64,000 bases of DNA from Stichopus chloronotus (lineage: Eukaryota > Echinodermata > Holothuroidea > Aspidochirotida > Stichopodidae). The stretch lies in NCBI GenBank assembly GCA_021234535.1, contig CM037843.1, forward strand, positions 11,369,979 to 11,433,978, in the 5' to 3' direction. The translations under genes were made by a program, and so were the position numbers. Below the pieces are notes generated by a model, which was given only the letters and a program-made list of their open reading frames with translations, was not told where the DNA came from and searched no databases. Below, in pieces: positions 45,672 through 57,829 of this stretch (its first letter is position 1; each line of letters opens with the position of its first letter).

Positions 45672-45737
45672 TTAAATCTTTTGATAACTTCGAGCTAGTC
45701 TGGCTTTCTGCATTAGTCTCTTCTCTTGTTGCTTTTG
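45672..45737 (-). CDS. Membrane-protein last exon
   Basis: This is 21 codons plus TAA after acceptor ttattcacag|C. It reads QKQQEKRLMQKARLARSYQK followed by Ile and stop. It is basic and helical in character and continues the charged tail of the previous exon (…RQEEIRK). The phase match and composition support the join. The LxRS pattern near the end has no specific function that I can assign. Confidence 0.72.
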   Translation of the reverse strand, partial: QKQQEKRLMQKARLARSYQKI

Positions 45738-46139
45738 CTGTGAATAAGAACAAAATGGAAGTTGAAAATGTTTAATTCCTGATCAAAACTTTGCCAGTAA
45801 ACAAAAAGAAAAATCTTGAGTTAATTTTCCAAATGTAATCATCTTATCCCTATTCGTACTGTACAGCTGTTATAGTCACCACAAATGACACTTGAATTGT
45901 GGCCAACCTAAATGTTCCAGTGTGGTTTTCATCTGAAACTGGGTGGGGTCAGTGAACCTTATCAGGGGGTGCCTTACGGTATACATATGAGAATATAAGT
46001 AAAAAAAATGTAAAAGATTAAATAAATCACCAAATACTTTGTAAAAAAGCATGTAATCTCCTCCTAGATGGTAAGTTGGATAAAGTTCGAACTTTGCAGG
46101 TAGTAGCATGGGGTATTTTGTCCAGCCGACCGATGCGTC

Positions 46140-46440
46140 ACAGTTCATATATTTGGTTTGAAGAGTACCAAATTAGGTACATGAAGCTTATCATTCTTGA
46201 TGGAGGTAAAAAGTTATTTGGAGTCAACAGGGGTCAAATTGTTAAAACCTTGTCAACACACTGTTTCTATAAGAGTAGCTTGGACAAATTTTATATTTGG
46301 TATGTAGGTGTTCCAAATGCAGTACTAGAATCCTATCATTTTTTATGGAGATCACAGGTCACTTGGGGTCAACAGGGGTCAGACAAAGTCAAAGACTTTG
46401 TGACTCCTAGCCAATATTCATGAAGGTCACAGGACAACAT
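46140..46440 (+). repeat. Plus-oriented array remnant inside the minus-strand gene region
   Basis: About two units with GGAGTCAACAGGGGTCAAATT and GGGGTCAACAGGGGTCAG, on the plus strand. It is the clear exception to the orientation pattern right of 44 kb. Confidence 0.75.
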
Positions 46441-46519
46441 GTAAATATCAAGTTTTAAACTTCATACACCTTATTGCCTACACTATGCTCTCTTGACCAC
46501 TGTGTGTATTAAGCAGTTT

Positions 46520-47170
46520 TATCTGTTTTCACAATCTGACCTCTGCTGACCTCAAATAAAATTTCACCTCCACCAAAATCCATGGGAATCATCTACTCAC
46601 TATAATCAACCCACACACTACGTATGAAATAAGTCAAGATTACGCTTCTTGAGATAGCATGTGTACAAGGTTTCCACATTTTGACCTCTGGTGACCTCAA
46701 ATGACATCTGACCTCTACCAAAAGTGATAGGAATCATCAACTAAAAATATGACCAACCCACACACCAAGTACGAGATTAGTCAAGAACACCATTTTTGAG
46801 ATATCATGTTTAAAATGTTTTCACAGTTTAACCTCTGTTGACCTCAATGACCTTTGACCTTCACCAAGAACCACAGAGATCATCTACTCACTATGACCAT
46901 CCCACACACTGAGTATAACAGCAGTCACAATTACCCTTTTGAGATATTGTGTTTACAACGTTTTCACATTTTGACATCTGGTGACCTCAAATGACATTTC
47001 ACCTCTACCAAAAATGGTAGTGATCATCTACCTGATATGACCAACTCACACACCAAGTGAAACATTAGTCAAGGCTATGCTTCTTGATATATAGTGTTTA
47101 TGTAATGTTTACAAAAGGGTTTCACAATTAGACCTCTGGTGACCTCAAATGTTCGTTCTCACTTTTACAA
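46520..47170 (-). repeat. 145-bp array, minus strand
   Basis: Four to five units; perfect TGACCTTTGACCT near 46,851. Ends about 320 bp before the membrane-protein exon 2 donor. Confidence 0.85.
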
Positions 47171-47491
47171 AGAACAGACTTATCCATTCTGCAAAGTCAC
47201 AGAAAAAACATATTCAAGCCACCACAAAAATAACTTTATTTAAATTTAAATTTCACTTCCCCTCCTCATACATTTTTTTATAACCTCTATCATTGCCTGA
47301 CATATTATGGTATAACCCTGGTGACATATCACACAATGCTCTACTTGGCTTCCTTGAGAAGCAAGCACACCGTATCTCATTCCTGAAAAATATAAAAAGT
47401 TTACACAGTGCTATTGTAACATGTATATTTGGGGGGTTGCTCTCTTTGCCTTTGTTTTTTGTTTGCCTTTTGGCTTTTTGCTTATACAAAC

Positions 47492-47677
47492 CTTTCTTAT
47501 CTCTTCCTGTCTTTCTGCCATCAATTGTTCCTTAGTGGGCTCTGCAGTTTCCTCCAGTCCTGACCATTGTGTGAGGCTCTTTGCAAGCATAAAACCTACT
47601 ATACCACTCAAGACACTAAAGACACACTCTGCACCAGCTAGAGCCATTCCAACCACGGTTGGCATATCAATCTCATC
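47492..47677 (-). CDS. Membrane-protein exon 2
   Basis: This is 62 codons in phase 0 from acceptor ttttgtcag|GATGAG to donor AGAAAG|gtttgt. It reads DEIDMPTVVGMALAGAECVF, then a second hydrophobic stretch through SVLSGIVGFMLAKSL, then an acidic and charged part with EETAEPTKEQLMAERQEE. Small residues (Gly, Ala, Ser) are frequent in the membrane segment, which suits tight helix packing. The open frame continues past the donor for about 27 codons of Lys-rich sequence, which I take to be intron. Confidence 0.8.
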
Positions 47678-47779
47678 CTGACAAAAGAAAATATAGTTTG
47701 AAGTAAAACCAGAATACATTGTGGTTTTTAAGATTTCATTATTACGATTCTTTTCCGAATCCAATATCTTGTAGTCTAG

Positions 47780-48575
47780 GCAGTGTTGACCCCAAATGAT
47801 CTTTGACTTCTATCAAAACCAAAGGGGTCCTTACAATCAATGTGGTACACGAACATACCACATATTACATTTGTCTAATGTTTCATCCTAGAGATATAGT
47901 GTTTACATTGTTTTCAAAATTTAACCCCATTGACCCCAAATGGGCTTTGACCTGAAACTGATTCTTTTCTTGTAGCAAATAATGTGGTAGGTACACCTAC
48001 ATGTACATATGGTACTTGTCCAAGCTTCCTTTCATGAGATATTGTGTTTACTGACTTAACATAATTTAACCCCAGTTAACAGCAAATGACCTTTGACCTT
48101 TACCAAAATTGAAAGGGGACTTATCCCTAATGTGATATATCTACATACAAATATGACATTTGTCCACGTTTCCCTTCTTGAAATATCATGTTTACAAGGT
48201 TTTTGAAATTTGAACCTTTGACCCAAAAGACCTTAACCCTTCACCGAAATCTTGTACTTAAAGTGGTTCACCTACATACTCAATACATTGGACATGTGTC
48301 CACGCTTCCCTTCATGACATATCGTGTTCACATGTTTTCACAACTTGACCCCTGTTGATCCCGAATGACATCTGACCTCCACCAAAAACAGAGTCATTCT
48401 TGTATGAAATGTGGTACACTAACAAACCATATATGAGATTGGTCCAAGCTTCCTTTCTCGAGATATCATGTCTACAAAGTAGGCATCAAAAGCATACATA
48501 CACACACCCATGCACATACGCACATGCTATGTATGATTACAAAGATGACGATTATTAATTGAAACCAAAAACCAG
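47780..48575 (-). mobile_element. Type II DR1 element, minus strand, 3' part unclear
   Basis: The minus-strand start GGTTTCAATTAATAATCG (near 48,575) precedes a TG tract (48,495-48,525) and five units down to 47,780, with perfect DR1 near 48,088. The element 3' end is not obvious. Confidence 0.65.
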
Positions 48576-48776
48576 TGGAGTTGTAACTCTGATGTTTCTC
48601 CATAATTCTTTTATTTGTACTTGAAAAGCACTTCATATTGCTAGTTTGCTTTAAAGTATTGTTGCAGTGTGGTCTTAATGCACTCTTATTATTATAGTTA
48701 TATTTACATGCAAATAGGAGAACGAAATCAGTGAAAACGTCACTGATACTGTACACGTTACATTTTAAGGTAACCA

Positions 48777-50372
48777 GAAAGTCAAATGACTTTGTGATTC
48801 CTTCCCAATATCTCATTTTGTCATACACACATAATCACTTACAAACAAAAGCAACCCAGTGGAGAAGGGAAGGGATCATATCAAAATGAAAAACAAAATG
48901 CAAGAATGACAACCACATTCTGTCTTATGGGTTTGATGTTACCAAGCGCTAATATAAATGAGTAATGTCATTCACTCAGCAATGATGACAATTGTGGTCA
49001 CAAAGGAGCTCAGTAATTCACAAGTTTGTCACACCAAATTGTGGTTACAGACCTGAGACTATGCAAGTCAACAAAGCCACCCCAGGGGATGTTCACTGTG
49101 ACTAAAACAACAAAGTACTTTGTAAATCTTGACAGGGAGTTTCTGGCAACAGGGATATTCTGTGAAGGCTTAGAAAAAGAGACAAGAGCTATGTTAAGTG
49201 TTTGTTTGGCATAAAAAGTGGCAGAGAAACTGTTCCACAAATTGAAAGAGAATGAGACCAAAGTCTATCTAGCAGCAACCTATGCTATGAAACATAGATC
49301 TACATTTTGGCAAATTTCAATAGGAAATAAATATGTATTGTTTTCCTAATATGAGTGATTTCACCTCTTCATATGTTCACAATCAGGGCATTTAAAACTC
49401 TTCAAGTATCACATGTTGGGCTTTTGAACCCAGAACAGATCTTTGGAATCATAGAACTTATTACATTCATTTCATGTCACATTACAGTGTCTCTTATGGG
49501 TAATCCAAATGACAGACATCAGCTGCTCATCAAGTGCTAATGATGTTGACACTTTGCAGTTCTACCTGAATTCAGTTGCTGAGATATCTTCCTTAATAGG
49601 TTTTCATACTTTAAGCTCTGGAGACCTCAAATGACCTTTGAACCCCATGAAAAACAACAGAGATCATGTACTCACAGTGAACTACCAACACACAACTTTG
49701 AAGTTAAACCACCTTTCCCTTCTCCAGATACTGTGTTTACAAGATTTCTCACTCTGTTTTATATTAACATCATGTGACCTTTGACTTCTTTAAAAAAAAA
49801 AATGACCTATATCATCCACTCATCAGGTGCTACTAATGGCAAGAGTTTGAAGTTCCAGTAACATTTAGTTGCTGAGATATCTTCCTTGATAGGTTTTCTT
49901 ACTTTAAGCTCTGGTGACCTCAAATGATCTTTTAACTCCCTGAAAAACAATTGAGATCATCTTCTCACCATGGACTACCAAACACTAAGTTTGATGCTCA
50001 AGCTCCTTTCCTTTGTTGAGATACGGTACTTACAAGGTTTTCAAAGAATGTCCTCTATTGACCTAAAATGACTTTTAACCTCCACAAAAAATGGCAGACA
50101 TCATCTTCTCATCAGTTGCCACCAATGATAAGGGTTTCACGTTCCAACATCATTCAGTTGTTGCCGTATCTCCCTTATTAGGTTTTCCTACTCTAAGCTC
50201 TGGTGACCTCAAATGACCTTTGATCTTCATGAAAAACATTAGGGATCATCTGCTCATGATGGACTAACAACACACTAACTTTAAAGTTTGAGCACCATTC
50301 CCTTCTTGAAATATCATATTTACAAGCCAAGGTGTCTCACACACACACACACCCTGCCTTCAGCAAGGAATA
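48777..50372 (-). mobile_element. Type I element, minus strand
   Basis: The minus-strand start ATTCCTTGCTGAAGGCAGGG with a TG tract (about 50,338-50,372) and the 3' end AACCAGAAAGTCAAATGACTTTGTGATTCCTT (48,777-48,810) bracket units of a longer, divergent type (about 290 bp, three copies between 49,560 and 50,300). Confidence 0.65.
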
Positions 50373-50539
50373 AAAAATTACATTCAAAACAAGAGCATCA
50401 ATGATGCAGTAGCTCAACTATAAAATGTGTGGTATGTACAGTAAAGATACGATGTGGGGACAAAGCAACCTAACACATTTTCTGCAGGTTCGATAAAATT
50501 ACATACTATATCATCAAACCTCAAAGCCAAAGAGTAAGA

Positions 50540-50600
50540 TCAGCAAACCAGAAAGCCAAAAGGACTTTATATATTTGTGATTTCTTGCCATATGGATAAC
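50540..50600 (-). repeat. Solo type I 3' end, minus strand
   Basis: AACCAGAAAGCCAAAAGGAC then GTGATTTCTTGCC; the element body to the right is decayed, with one unit near 50,690. Confidence 0.6.
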
Positions 50601-50937
50601 TTGTAAGTCTATGTATCACCATTATGGCAAGTGTATACAAATGCTAATACTTTAGATATAATATTAAAAGTTTGACATTTCAAAACTTTGACACAAAGTG
50701 ACCTTTTACCTCCTCTTAGGGAAATAGGGATCACCCGCTACCCTACAGTATGGTCATATACATGTCAATATGAACAAGTGATTGTGGAAGAGTAGATAAA
50801 GGTGGTGGTATTCAAAACAATGAAGCTTAGCAAACCATGATGTACCATATGGGGCTTGATTTCTGACTGAGTCTGAATACTGTAAGAACTAACCTTTTCC
50901 CTTCTGAATTGACCTAGTGAAACAAAATACCCAATTT

Positions 50938-51690
50938 GATGTAAAATTGTTGCTGGTCACCCAACATGAAGCTGTAATAAAAGCCATAGGCCATAATCAG
51001 TTCCATTTGAAGCTTCTTTGGTGATACAGTTCAGCCTTGGTTTTAAGAAATTTCAATATCCAAAGGACAACCATTTTATAAAATCTGGCTGTCCTCAGAA
51101 TATGGTAGTCCTGCACTGAAAGCAATATGCAAACTTAGTCATAGTAATCTAGCAAAGATTTCTGAAACAGCCAATGGTGCTTACTTTTATCTGTCTCTTA
51201 AGGGAAGGTTCTGTTTTCTTTGTTTTCCTTTATTTTGGGTGGGGGGCTGAACATCCTTGACAAACCAAAAGGCAGAAATCTAATGTGTGAGCATCCTTAT
51301 TTGGAAAAGTGGGTGTGCTTACACTTAGGAGCCATACAATGTCAAAGGCATCACTGGAATTATGAAGGGCCTTACCACCATCTGGAGGGGAGGGTCAATG
51401 CATGAGTCTACATATAGGAGCCGTGGTCTGGGTTAAAAGGCAGTAATTTCAAAAGAGGTGGCACTTCTCAGGAGCCCAGGTCCAACTGACAATATGTAAA
51501 TTGTTGAGTTGCTGGTCACCCAACACGAGCTGTGATAACAGCCATAGGCTTTCTCAGCACAGTTTATCAGGTTGCTTTAATAACATTGAAATTTATCATC
51601 CCAAGAGGACCATTATCATTCTGAGTGGACAGCTAGTGAATAAGGGAGGAGGCTTGATGAGGGAGGAAAGGAGAAAGCCAAAAATTTAAA
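50938..51690. repeat. Dispersed repeat with partial copies
   Basis: GTTGCTGGTCACCCAACA occurs at about 50,951 and 51,511. Sequence at 51,070-51,215 (AGATTTCTGAAACAGC and flanks) recurs at 63,740-63,880. Confidence 0.6.
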
Positions 51691-51699
51691 ATATGCCTA

Positions 51700-53061
51700 C
51701 AACGTTTTAGGAGTGCCTAAGAATTCTTATACCCATTCCCCTATGGCTATGGACAACAATACAGTGGTTGAGATTGATCTCATGTCCATTGGTTTAGAGA
51801 AATGAGTTTGAGATGATTTCTCCTGACACTGTTAGGCCTTTATGAGGAGAAATACTTTTCAAGTTTGTTAAGTTAAATGTACAAACTTTTGATATAAAAT
51901 AAGTTATCCTGTTTATAATGACCCAATTACACTTATCACTAATTAAAAGGACAAATGAAGCCTTTACACACACTTTAAATGAATATCATTTGAAAATCTT
52001 AGCAAAGTAGACTCGGCTCTTCTACAGTAAAACGCTTGGAACATGTGCTGGTTAAGCTGTAGTACAGGCATATATACTTCAAATGACAAAAGTTCCATGC
52101 CACGGCAAAGGAGGATACCTTGTACTCATATGAGGCACCTTCTGAATAAAATTTGTGCATGTATTGCAGATTGTTGGTTTAGGGTCTTTTGCACATATCA
52201 TGTTAACAGTTTTGACATCTATGACTATTTTTTTCTTTTGACATTTTTGATGATTGATCCTGCTTCGCTGAACAGTTGGGCGTAGCATAATGTCAAGGCT
52301 ACAGTATAAAGCGAAAATAGCTTTGACTACTTGACATCTGGTGATCTTGTGTTCAACATGTGGTTGAGAGCACTACAATTTGTGAGACTGATTCATATTT
52401 TTCAGGGTCTGGAACCTCTGACTTTAAAGAGTCAAAATTCTAAAACTTTACATCCACTTGTCACAATTTCACTAGGCCCTATGTAAAATTATTTCCTTAT
52501 TATTCTAATTTTGTAAATTGATTTCGATCATCAAAGTAATTTTGAGAGCATTGTCACACTAAAGTTTCAGCCAATCACAATTAAACTTTCGATTAACGAA
52601 AGCAAGAAGCAAGCACATGCAAAAAAACTTATCACTGTTGTGTAGGCCTAACAGTTAGGCGTAACCCTTCCCCGTAAGACAAGCCTAACATTAGGCCTAA
52701 CCTATATATTTTGAGAAGTCTTCATGTTGCAATGGAAACATGAGGGGTAACAGCGTACAGATTCGCATTTGTAAGCAGTACACAGAAAAAAGGCCTACAG
52801 TCATTTGTTGAGGGCCATTTGTGAGGGACACGGGACGGCTGAAAGGCTGCCTAAATCCCTGCAAACCAGGCTAGGAATAGGCTACCTTGGTAGGCTATAA
52901 CCTACCTTGAAACTTGTCAGAGTTTGTCCATACATTGCTGTGTAAGTCTTAGATGCACTAGCACACTACATGTAGCAAGTAGCAGGATTACAAGGGAACC
53001 CCCAACAACTGCATACCATGTGTCCATGTTATCTTTTTGCAACTGGGAAACATTTTTCTAG
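51700..53061. other. Intron stretch without recognised genes
   Basis: AT-rich, with a CTAACATTAGGCCTAAC-type palindromic patch at 52,645-52,705 similar to 25,405-25,440. Confidence 0.45.
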
Positions 53062-55268
53062 ACCAGAAAGCCAGGAGGCATTGTGGTTTCGATGATTCAA
53101 TTACCGTGTGAGTATTTTGAATCTGGCATATTGCATGTTGTAAGGATATGTTGATCCCAAATGATTTTTTACCTCTTACAAAATCAATAGGCATCTTGCA
53201 CCAAATAAGGTGCATCTGAAAATCAAATATGACTTCTGTCCAAGCTTCCTTGAATGTTTACAAGGTTTTCACAACTTGACTCCAGTTGACGTCAAATTAT
53301 TGTTGGCCTCAGTGGAAAACAGTAAGCTAGTTTTGCTCAATAAGGCACAGCTTCAAACTCCATAAAAGTTCTGTAGATGTTTCCCTTCTTGCAATATCAT
53401 GTTCATAATATTTTAACAATTTGACCTCCTTTGACCCAGGGTGACCTTTGACCTCCACAAAAAACGATAGGCTTCTTCTAGTTAAAGGAGAAGGCAAGTC
53501 AGGACTTTTGACAATGTTAAATGAGAGACCAACATATGGTGAACACCTGTACCAAATTTCAGTTAAATACGTTGCTTACTTTCCAAGATTTTGCAATTTG
53601 AATATTCAGAGACAAAATTATCAGGAAGCTGCCATTTTGAGATTGTGATGACATCACCAGACCACATGTGATTGAAAAGCTTTTGTTTTTCTTTATTTTT
53701 CATTGTCAATAAATTTTAACAATCATGCATAGATTCAAGTCATAATATTAATGATCTGATTATTGCATGATACACCTCAGTAATTCAACACAAAATGTGT
53801 ACTAGTGTGTTTCGGATTGACAGAAATAGTAGGTAAAGAATATAGAGAAATGCATTACAATTTTTGCTATCAGTGGTTATGTGACATCATTATTCAACTT
53901 ACTCAAGTTGTTTCACATTCAACTTAGGCTAAAATGGCAGTACCCTTCTCTGAATTTCAAAAGTGTGTAACTTGGATAGGAAACAATATCTGTGAATGAA
54001 ACTTTGGGAAGATGTTTGTGTAACACTTCTGCTTCATTTAGATAAATATATTCCCAGGGTTTCCTTCTCCTTTAATGTAAAACATTGACAAACTACATAC
54101 CAAAAGTTTCCATGATTCCTACCTTGAGATATTATGTTAAGATTTTTAGTATTGATCTCTGGTGACCTCAGATGACATTTGGCCTCCACCAAAAACAATA
54201 GGGTTCTTCTGCTTGATATGACCGATTGACATACTAAGTATGGGAAGTATCCATCATTTCTACCTTGAGATATTGTGTTAAGAACATTTTCAGTGTTTGA
54301 CCTCAGATGACCTTTGACCTCCATAAACAAGAGGGCTCTTTCCCTCAATGTGGCACATCTATGTACCAAGTTTGAGAACTGTCAGAGTTTCCCTTCTTGA
54401 GATATCATGATAACAAGATTTTCAGTGTTTGACCTCTGTGACCTCAGATGAACTTTGACCTCCATAAAAAACAACAGCAATCTTCCTCTAAATATGGCGC
54501 ATCTATGTACCAAGTTGGAGAACTGTTAGAGTTTCCCTTCTTGAGATACCATGATAAAAATTTTCAGTGTTTGACCTCTGGTGACCTCAGATGACCTTTG
54601 ACCTCCATCAAAAACAATAGGGATCTTCCTCTCAATATGGGGCATCTATGTACAAAGTTTGAGAACTGTCACAGTTTCCCATCTTCAGATATTGTGATAA
54701 CAAGATTTTCAGTGTTTGACCTCTGGTGACCTCAGATGACCTTTGACCTCCATCAAAAACAATAGGGATCTTCCTCTCAATATGGGGCATCTATGTACAA
54801 AGTTTGAGAACTGTCACAGTTTCCCATCTTCAGATATTGTGATAACAAGATTTTCAGTGTTTGACCTCTGGTGACCTCAGATGACCTTTGACCTCCATCA
54901 AAAACAATAGGGTTCTTCCTCTCACTATAACATATCTACATACTATGTATGAAGTTCATTCAACTTCCCTAACTACAGATATTGTGTTAACAAGGTTTTC
55001 AGTGTCTGACCCCTGGTGACCCCAGCTGACCTTTGAACCCCACCAAAAACGATAAGGTTCTTCCTCTTCATATGGGGCATCTGTGTACCAAGTTTGAGAA
55101 ACGTCCGACTTTCCCTTCTCGAGATATCATGTTAACGAGAAGTGTCACAAAGACACATACATACACGCACACACACACACCTGCACATACATACATACAT
55201 TCATACATACATACACACACACACACACGCCATCATTAATGCATAGGTTTCTCTTATCATCGAAACCA
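53062..55268 (-). mobile_element. Type II element, minus strand (copy E1)
   Basis: The plus-strand left end ACCAGAAAGCCAGGAGGCAT with GGTTTCGATGAT is its 3' end. The right end ATCATCGAAACCA (55,257-55,268) with a hairpin and CA tract (55,155-55,230) is its 5' end. Units run at 145 bp between, with perfect DR1 at 53,439, 54,310, 54,595, 54,740 and 54,885. A 350-bp block at 53,062-53,410 is nearly identical to 57,439-57,790. Confidence 0.82.
54565..54905 (-). repeat. Near-identical 145-bp units
   Basis: The units starting TTGACCTCTGGTGACCTCAG at 54,571, 54,716 and 54,861 are almost without differences, which points to recent unequal exchange. Confidence 0.92.
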
Positions 55269-55269
55269 A

Positions 55270-56733
55270 TAAACGTTTGTGTGAGATATAAGATGGTGCT
55301 TCTCAAAAATGTCTGTTCAGTGATCTTACACAGTGTGTCAATGAGACATCTCCATTGAGTTAACTGTATGTGAAGAAAATCTACACAGTGACAATTCATT
55401 GACAGTGTCGTCGTAATTTCCAACTTTGACTTACTTTAGTCAATTTCACTCTGAGTGCTGACCAAAGGAATACAAACACAGGAAACCCTCAACCCAAATT
55501 GTTGTCTCAATATTGAAATAATATCAATTACTACAGTGTTGTGAAGTATGATGTCATATGGAACATACCAGGTTAAAATAGGTGATCATTGTATGTACCT
55601 GTTTTTTTTTTTGTACCATCTCTTGCAAGATTTGAACAAAGTTGCTGGCAACATTTGTGAACACATCATTGGCCACAGTCGAAGGGTCAGATCAGCCAAG
55701 AATTCCTGGTCATTATTGTAGACTTATAGGGCCTTTTGCTACCGTTTTGGGCATTCAGATGACCCAGATTACTATTGTTTATAGTGCAACCTAAGAAGGC
55801 ATCGATGAATATGTTGCAAAAACAAATATTACATCAAAGAAACAAAATTCTTTCCAAAGAAGGCAAAGTGCTACCAGTTTCACCATTTGACCTCTTGTGA
55901 CCCCACCTTACATTGACCATCACTGAAAAGTACAACTTTGATGACTTGTCACTTACTGAGTATTTTTGCCACATTTGAAAATATTTGGATGTCACCACAA
56001 GCAGTTGAAAGATTTTTCATGATTTCACACTTTGATCTCTCACAACCCAATCACCTTTGACCTACTTCCTGTTGCCATCCCTACAAAGCATTTGGTGTGT
56101 GTTATCATCTCACCAGCTTTCACAAGGAACACTCAAAGAACTTGCGCACAGTGGCCCATTGACCAATGTTGATGGACAGACAGAAAAACACCTTACCATG
56201 ACAATAGCTCACTTCATTGGCCTAATAATAATTTGGTGATTTTACTACTAGAATAGCTAGTATGGACCTGTTAGACGATCCTTTACTTTCCCTCCCATAG
56301 ATTTAACAACCACATTCAGATTTAAATCATAACTATAAGCTGATGAATTATTACAAAATATTTATGAAATATTGTCGCTATGTGCAGTGCTTTTATTGTT
56401 CACTCACACTATGTGTACCCTTACAAATACTATTTATTGTTCAACTGAAATTATACTCATATGTTCACTCAAAGCATATTTTGAATAAACCCCAATGATG
56501 ATGGAGGTAAAATACACTGCTTTCTCATTTTGTCTCATGTTTAAGGGTACCAGCGTCATAGAGTTTAAAACACTGCTTATGTAGATCTGTCCACTAGTAA
56601 ACACTGACTGCCAATTTTATCAACAGAAAACCAAGATTTTGTGGAAGTTCATTGTCATGATGGATGTAGTCTTACACTGATACCTATGGGGTCACAATGA
56701 AGGCAAGACTGATGACTTTGCAATTGTTCTTAC
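55270..56733. other. Intron stretch left of membrane-protein exon 1
   Basis: A few degraded TTTGACCT-type units (about 55,880-56,070); otherwise nothing recognised. Confidence 0.45.
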
Positions 56734-56847
56734 CTTCAAGAAGACCTGGCCATCTGTCGTGTTGTCCACTATTCCCATCCTCAGCAACTGAATGCTGATC
56801 GTACCAACCATAAGACTGACAACTGAAAATCCAGCAAAGCAGCACAT
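56734..56847 (-). CDS. Membrane-protein exon 1 (as visible)
   Basis: This is 38 codons beginning MCCFAGFSVVSLMVGTISIQ and ending DNTTDGQVFLK. The first 22 residues form a hydrophobic, probably membrane-spanning segment. NTT is a possible N-glycosylation sequon just after it, which would place that loop outside the cytosol. Reading on the minus strand, the acceptor is a good pyrimidine tract ending tgtag, immediately before ATG, and the donor is AAG|gtaaga. Because a strong acceptor precedes the ATG, this is more likely an internal exon than the true start. Confidence 0.75.
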
Positions 56848-57207
56848 CTACATTACATTAAAAGCAAGGAAGAAATTATAATTATATGGTAAACTGGTAC
56901 TACATGTGGATCTGACAACACACCATAATGGGTATTTAAATACTTTTCTTCTGAATTAGCTCCAATATATACAAACATTTTGCAGAAAAGATTTAGGAAG
57001 CCTCACAAATCTAAACTAAGATCATCTTACATCCACAAAGCTTCACACTGCTTCTCATTATGCACCCTGCATATCCCACACACTTGAATGCACTCAGCCT
57101 GTACTTGGGCTATGTGAGGCCAGAGATATGTGTACCGGAGCATGACTCGTTACTGCTTGGTTGCTATACCTATTACAATGGGTGGGACCAGCTCACTCTA
57201 AGATGAT

Positions 57208-57438
57208 CAAGGGCTAGATTTGCAAGACTTCCCTTACAAAGTGGCAACATCCCCAACAAGTGGAAATGTGCCTTGACATGCCCTGTTCCAAAAGTAAGAA
57301 TCCTATGAGCGTTAATGATTTAAGACCAATCGACTAAGCCAGCATTGTATTTCTCATCTGTATACAGAAAATGCTTCTCCTCCCACAGTTAGCTGATAGT
57401 ATTGATATACATGGGGATAAACGTCAGTTTGCTAACAA
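57208..57438 (+). pseudogene. LINE reverse-transcriptase fragment
   Basis: The frame reads LQSGNIPNKWKCALTCPVPK then NDLRPI with a stop soon after, matching the non-LTR RT opening motif (G-x-x-P-x-x-W-K … P-x-P-K … N-D-x-R-P-I). It is cut at 57,438 by the 3' end of the E2 element. Confidence 0.75.
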
Positions 57439-57829
57439 ACCAGAAAGCCAGGAGGCATTGTGGTTTTGATGATTCAATTACAGTATGAGTATTTTGACTC
57501 TGGCATATTGCATGTTATGAGGATATGTTGATCCCAAATGATTTTTTACCTCTAACAAAATCAATAGGCATCTTGCACCTAATAAGGTGCATCTGAAAAT
57601 CAAATATGACATCTGTCCAAGCTTCCTTTAATGCTTACAAGGTTTTCACAACTTGACTCCAGTTGACCCCAAATTATTGTTGGCCTCAGTGGAAGACAGT
57701 AAGCTAGTTTTGCTCAATAAGACACAGCTTCAAACTCCATATCAGTTCTGTAGATGTTTCCCTTCTTGCAATATCATGTTCATAATATTTTAAGTTTCCA
57801 TGATTCCTTCCTTGAGATATTATGTTAAG

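Larger units (their letters stand above)
45672..56847 (-). other. Unnamed membrane-protein gene, 3' part
   Basis: This convergent gene faces HECTD1. Three exons on the minus strand (56847-56734, 47677-47492, 45737-45672) have good splice sites, are all phase 0 and join to 121 codons ending in TAA. The product has two hydrophobic segments of about 20 residues, then a charged C-terminal tail rich in Lys, Arg, Gln and Glu that looks helical and cytosolic. A short acidic linker joins the membrane part to the tail. I do not recognise the family. The layout resembles the second half of a four-span TMEM-type protein. Further 5' exons probably lie to the right. A candidate poly(A) signal AATAAA lies at 45208-45203 on the minus strand. 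Confidence 0.75.

Noticed and set aside
47421..47491. Lys-rich extension of membrane-protein exon 2
   Set aside because: The open frame continues past the donor, but the AAG|gtttgt site and the phase-matched QKQQEKR exon at 45.7 kb make it more likely intron.
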